Shown here piece by piece: positions 60,529 to 64,000 of a stretch of DNA of 64,000 bases (its first letter is position 1; each line of letters begins with the position of its first letter). The DNA comes from Clostridia bacterium (GTDB lineage Bacteria > Bacillota > Clostridia > Christensenellales > Borkfalkiaceae). The position numbers and the translations under genes are program-made. The notes beneath the pieces were generated by a model. It saw only the letters and a program-made list of their open reading frames with translations. It had not been told where the DNA came from and did not search any database. The DNA lies in the NCBI GenBank assembly GCA_017886545.1, contig JAGHJS010000082.1, forward strand, positions 54,252-118,251, written 5' to 3'.

Positions 60529-61003
60529 GATCGCATCGTTTCAGAAAGATCATGACAGGCTGCAGCCGGGGTTCTATTTTTCGACGCTGCAAAAGGGCGT
60601 CGCCACGTTCGATCTGCGTTTCAAAAAGCCGAACGCGGGCGACTTTCTGGCGCAGGCGGCACTGCACAGCATCGAGCACATGCTCGCCACGGCGCTGCGC
60701 GCAGGCCCCTTCGCTGCGCATATCCTCTATTTCGGGCCGATGGGCTGCCGTACGGGGTTCTACCTGCTGACCGAGGGCATGACCTGCCGCGAGGCGCTTG
60801 CCGCCGTGAACGGGGCGATCGCCGACGCGATGCAAATGAAGCGCGTGCCGGGCGCGGAGAAGCGCGAATGCGGCAACTACCTGGAACACGACCTTGCGGG
60901 CGCAAAGGCGGAACTTGCCGCCTATTCCGCCCTGCTCGCCGCCTTGCCCGACGAGGCGGTCGCGCACGAGGAAGAGCGGCTTTCCGCAGAGGTGAACAAA
61001 TGA
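60512..61003 (+). CDS. luxS: S-ribosylhomocysteine lyase
   Basis: LHSIEHMLATALR (HxxEH), YFGPMGCRTGFYLL, ECGNYLEHDL. Confidence 0.94.
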   Translation: MENGFKIASFQKDHDRLQPGFYFSTLQKGVATFDLRFKKPNAGDFLAQAALHSIEHMLATALRAGPFAAHILYFGPMGCRTGFYLLTEGMTCREALAAVNGAIADAMQMKRVPGAEKRECGNYLEHDLAGAKAELAAYSALLAALPDEAVAHEEERLSAEVNK

Positions 61004-61674
61004 TAAACCTCGGCGGAGGCTGGGACGAGGCGCTCGCGCCGCTGTTCGCCAGCGAAAAGTACAAAGCAATCCGCGAATTCCTGAAAAAGGAGTACGCCTA
61101 CCACACGGTATACCCCGACATGTACGATATCTACAACTGCTTCCGCTATACGCCGCTGAGCGAGGTGAAAGTCGTCCTGCTCGGGCAGGACCCCTACCAC
61201 AACGTCGGGCAGGCGCACGGGCTGTGCTTTTCGGTGCGGGAAGGCATCCCGCAGCCGCCCAGCCTTATCAACATCTTCAAGGAGCTGCACGACGACCTCG
61301 GCTGCCCCGTGCCGCGATCGGGAGACCTGACCAAATGGGCAAAGCAGGGCGTACTGCTGATGAACACGGCGCTGACCGTGCGCGCACACATGGCGAACTC
61401 GCACAAAGACTGCGGCTGGACGTGGTTCACCGACAGCGTCATCTCCCTTCTGAGCGAGCAAAAGGAGCACCTCGTGTTCCTCCTCTGGGGCGGGAACGCG
61501 CGGTCGAAAAAGCCGCTCATCGACGGATCGAAACACCTCATCCTCGAATGCGCGCACCCTTCGCCCCTCTCGGCATACAACGGGTTTTTCGGGTGCAGGC
61601 ATTTTTCCAAAACGAACGACTATCTGGTACAGCACGGGCTCACCCCCATCGATTGGGATCTGAGCAAAGACTGA
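61000..61674 (+). CDS. ung: Uracil-DNA glycosylase
   Basis: VVLLGQDPYHNVGQAHGLCFSV, LLMNTALTV, AHPSPLSAYNGFFGCRHFS. Confidence 0.96.
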   Translation: MINLGGGWDEALAPLFASEKYKAIREFLKKEYAYHTVYPDMYDIYNCFRYTPLSEVKVVLLGQDPYHNVGQAHGLCFSVREGIPQPPSLINIFKELHDDLGCPVPRSGDLTKWAKQGVLLMNTALTVRAHMANSHKDCGWTWFTDSVISLLSEQKEHLVFLLWGGNARSKKPLIDGSKHLILECAHPSPLSAYNGFFGCRHFSKTNDYLVQHGLTPIDWDLSKD

Positions 61675-61693
61675 GCGAAGGAGACATACGGCT

Positions 61694-62905
61694 ATGAAAT
61701 ACATCATCGTACTCGGCGACGGTATGGCGGACTACAAACTGCCCGCCCTCGGGGATAAAACGCCCCTGCAATGCGCGGACAAGCCCGCCATCGACGCACT
61801 CGCGAAAAAGGCGGAGATCGGGCTGTGCCGCACGGTGCCGCAGGGCTTCAAACCGGGCAGCGACGTTGCAAACCTCTCCGTGATGGGCTATGACCCGCAC
61901 GACTGCTATACGGGCAGGTCGCCGCTGGAGGCCGTCTCCATCGGCATCGCACTCAAAGACACGGACGTGACCCTGCGCTGCAACCTCGTCACCCTCTCGG
62001 ACGAAGAGGCGTATGAGGAAAAGACCATGCTCGATTACAGCGCGGGAGAGATCTCCACCGCCGAAGCGCGTGAGCTGGTCGCCGCCCTCAAACAAGAGTT
62101 CGACAACGCCGATTTCACCCTGTACGCGGGCGTGAGCTACCGCCACTGCCTTGTGGCGGCGAACGGGAAAACGGGGCACGACCTGACGCCCCCGCACGAT
62201 ATTTCGGGCAAGCCCGTCCGCGAACACCTGCCCAAAGGTCCCTGCGCGGCGCAGTACCTTGCCATGATGAAACGCTCGGCGGAAATCCTCAAAGACCACC
62301 CCGTCAACCGCGCGCGCGTGGCAGCGGGCAAGAACCCCGCAAACTCCGTCTGGTTCTGGGGCGAAGGCACGAAGCCGCAGCTTGAAAACTTTGAAAAAAA
62401 ATTCGGCGTAAAGGGCGGCGTCATCTCCGCGGTCGATCTCGTCAAAGGCATCGGCATCCTTGCCGGAATGCGCATCATCGACGTTGCGGGCGCGACGGGC
62501 AACTATGATACGAACTTTGCGGGCAAGGCACAGGCGGCGCTCGACGCGCTCAACAGCGGACTGGACCTCGTGTACATCCACATGGAGGCGCCCGACGAAT
62601 GCGGGCACCAGGGCGACGCGGCGCACAAGATCTATTCCATCGAACAGATCAGCGAAAAGGTCGTGCGCCCCATCTGCGAAACGCTGCGCGCGGCGGGCGA
62701 GCCTTTCCGCATGCTCGTCTGCCCCGACCACCCCACGCCCATTGCCATCCGTACGCACACCGCCGACCCCATCCCCTATCTTTTGTATGACAGCACGAGC
62801 GAACGGGGCAGCGGCGCCGAAGCGTACGACGAGGACGAGGCGGCGAAGACGGGTATCTTCCTTGATGCAGGCACGCAGCTCATGCAGAAGCTGCTCGCAA
62901 AATAA
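61694..62905 (+). CDS. apgM: Cofactor-independent phosphoglycerate mutase (ApgM family)
   Basis: MKYIIVLGDGMADYKLPALGDKTPLQ, VYIHMEAPDECGHQGD, DHPTPIAIRTH. Confidence 0.88.
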   Translation: MKYIIVLGDGMADYKLPALGDKTPLQCADKPAIDALAKKAEIGLCRTVPQGFKPGSDVANLSVMGYDPHDCYTGRSPLEAVSIGIALKDTDVTLRCNLVTLSDEEAYEEKTMLDYSAGEISTAEARELVAALKQEFDNADFTLYAGVSYRHCLVAANGKTGHDLTPPHDISGKPVREHLPKGPCAAQYLAMMKRSAEILKDHPVNRARVAAGKNPANSVWFWGEGTKPQLENFEKKFGVKGGVISAVDLVKGIGILAGMRIIDVAGATGNYDTNFAGKAQAALDALNSGLDLVYIHMEAPDECGHQGDAAHKIYSIEQISEKVVRPICETLRAAGEPFRMLVCPDHPTPIAIRTHTADPIPYLLYDSTSERGSGAEAYDEDEAAKTGIFLDAGTQLMQKLLAK

Positions 62906-63033
62906 TCAGGTTTCCGCAAGGTGCGGCGCTGTGCAAAGCGGAGCGCCGCACTCGCAAAAATCTGCCGCAAAAACGACAAAAACGCTTGCTTTTTCGGCGC
63001 GGCTGTTGTATAATAATATGGCAACTTGTGATT

Positions 63034-63108
63034 GCGGGAGTCGCCTAATGGTATGGCGTCAGCTTCCCAAGCTGATTCCCGCGGGTTCGATTCCCGTCTC
63101 CCGCTCCA
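63034..63108 (+). tRNA. tRNA-Gly (anticodon CCC), CCA encoded
   Basis: GCGGGAG TCGCCTAATGGTATGGCG TCAGC TTCCCAA GCTGA ... GCGGGTTCGATTCCCGT CTCCCGC T CCA. Confidence 0.95.
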
Positions 63109-63111
63109 AAA

Positions 63112-63150
63112 AAACAGTGCGGAAACCATTTTTTCGCACTGTTTTTGCTT
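63112..63150 (+). terminator. Terminator after tRNA-Gly
   Basis: AACAGTGCGgaaaccattttttCGCACTGTTTTTG. Confidence 0.75.
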
Positions 63151-63376
63151 ATTTTTCCCATGTTTTTAAACAGCAAAAAGACTGTACCCCCAATTACCCC
63201 CAAAAATTATTATACCAAAAGCCTACTTTCTCTTCCCGCCAATTTGGCGGGTTTTTCTTCTTTTATCAATATTCTTGACTTTTTACTCTTTCTATCCTAC
63301 CAGGAGGAAAAGAGTATAGGATTCCATTGCAACACTTTCCTACTGCTTCGACTATTGAAAATTTTCCAAGAAACGG

Positions 63377-63405
63377 TTGACATGACGGAAGGCAAGTGGT
63401 AAAAT
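63377..63405 (+). promoter_or_regulatory. Strong promoter
   Basis: TTGACA-17-TAAAAT. Confidence 0.75.
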
Positions 63406-63411
63406 AAAAGA

Positions 63412-63505
63412 GCAACAGAGGGATGCACCGTTCAGCGGTCAGCCCCGGTTTCAGTTAAAATAACCGCCACCACAAGCTACCAACTAAATGGGCGGTTATT
63501 TTTTT
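63412..63505 (+). ncRNA. Putative ~95-nt small RNA
   Basis: Promoter 63377-63405 followed by terminator AAAATAACCGCC...GGCGGTTATTTTTTT; no ORF with RBS between them. Confidence 0.6.
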
Positions 63506-63600
63506 ATGATTATGTAGATTTTGTCCTTTGTTACTCTAAAAGAGATGACAACACCTTGCTCCACCATTTGGAGAAGAAGGCGCAGGATCATGAAATCCAT
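63496..63600 (-). CDS. 34-aa small protein
   Basis: AAGGGGGTGATTGTATG start; MDFMILRLLLQMVEQGVVISFRVTKDKIYIIIKK; stop inside the shared terminator. Confidence 0.55.
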   Translation of the reverse strand: MDFMILRLLLQMVEQGVVISFRVTKDKIYIIIKK

Positions 63601-63686
63601 ACAATCACCCCCTTATAAGGAAATACTCATCATATTCCCCCCAAGGGGCTAACCGCCTATCGGGCATCCATGTTGCTCCGTGCCGT

Positions 63687-63715
63687 ATTATACCATTTAC
63701 CCGCCGTTCCGTCAA
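63687..63715 (-). promoter_or_regulatory. Strong promoter of the 34-aa ORF
   Basis: TTGACG-17-TATAAT. Confidence 0.75.
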
Positions 63716-63790
63716 CCGCTTTTTGCACGGAAAAGCAGATGGCTGATAGGCGGCATCCTGTTCTACTCCTCATATTGAAATAAGCAGGGA

Positions 63791-64000
63791 TCACCCTGCT
63801 TTTTCTTTTACCCGATTTTCCATTCGAGTGGAAAATAGCAAACCATTCCATTGCCGCCCCATGTCGGCCGCTTCGGCGGTCCGGCTCTCGCAGCCAAGCT
63901 GAAGGGCCAGCTCACTTACCAGCCGTTCTATTGTTCCCGACCTTACCTTTGCCCGAGCCGCGCTACGACTGATGGATTGACGCTGCGCGTTGGCATGATC
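63791..64000 (-). CDS. C-terminal end of an unidentified protein (partial, runs off window)
   Basis: Open frame ending HANAQRQSISRSAARAKVRSGTIERLVSELALQLG...ENRVKEKAG*. Confidence 0.5.
   Translation of the reverse strand, partial: DHANAQRQSISRSAARAKVRSGTIERLVSELALQLGCESRTAEAADMGRQWNGLLFSTRMENRVKEKAG

Larger units (their letters stand above)
63110..64000. mobile_element. Left edge of a putative integrated element adjoining tRNA-Gly
   Basis: Shift to AT-rich, gene-poor sequence directly after the tRNA 3' end; tandem TACCCCCAATTACCCCCAA; no integrase visible in window. Confidence 0.5.

Noticed and set aside
1-64000. CRISPR array or cas genes
   Set aside because: No regularly spaced direct repeats of CRISPR length and no Cas-like ORFs seen.

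Overview
This is a 64 kb bacterial chromosomal window, probably an uncultured Clostridia/Bacillota lineage (inferred from gene content, clostridial RNA regulators and sporulation-type genes). Most of it is housekeeping. In order it contains: a polyamine operon (speD-speA-speE-speB plus a carboxynorspermidine-synthase-like gene); a thioredoxin-reductase-like gene; pflB-pflA; ddh; galM; a lone trpB; a pyr operon (pyrR-B-C-E-F-K-D); a SpoVB/MurJ-like flippase; an ECF folate-type S component; uvrB-uvrA; an acyl-CoA synthetase; a membrane XRE regulator with InlB-type repeats; an MreB-like gene; maf; ppx; rnfCDGEAB; a very large surface lipoprotein; mtnN-luxS-ung-apgM; tRNA-Gly(CCC); and the edge of what looks like an integrated element. 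RNA regulation is the richest layer. I recognise a ZTP (pfl) riboswitch before pflB, a THF riboswitch before the ECF S component and a Trp (UGG) T-box before trpB, plus a ~300-nt leader before speD that I cannot assign. The best candidates for something undescribed are: (1) a 6-copy intergenic dyad repeat (TATGYGnCRCATAGTACT) with covarying arms; (2) a compact module beside tRNA-Gly with two convergent strong promoters, duplicated leader sequences, a shared bidirectional terminator and a 34-aa ORF; (3) the structured speD leader; (4) an RnfD fused to two C-terminal flavinylation-like domains; (5) three helically phased 17-bp sites upstream of a tiny HTH gene. Two genes at 39-41 kb appear frameshifted. 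All calls were made by eye; no searches were run.
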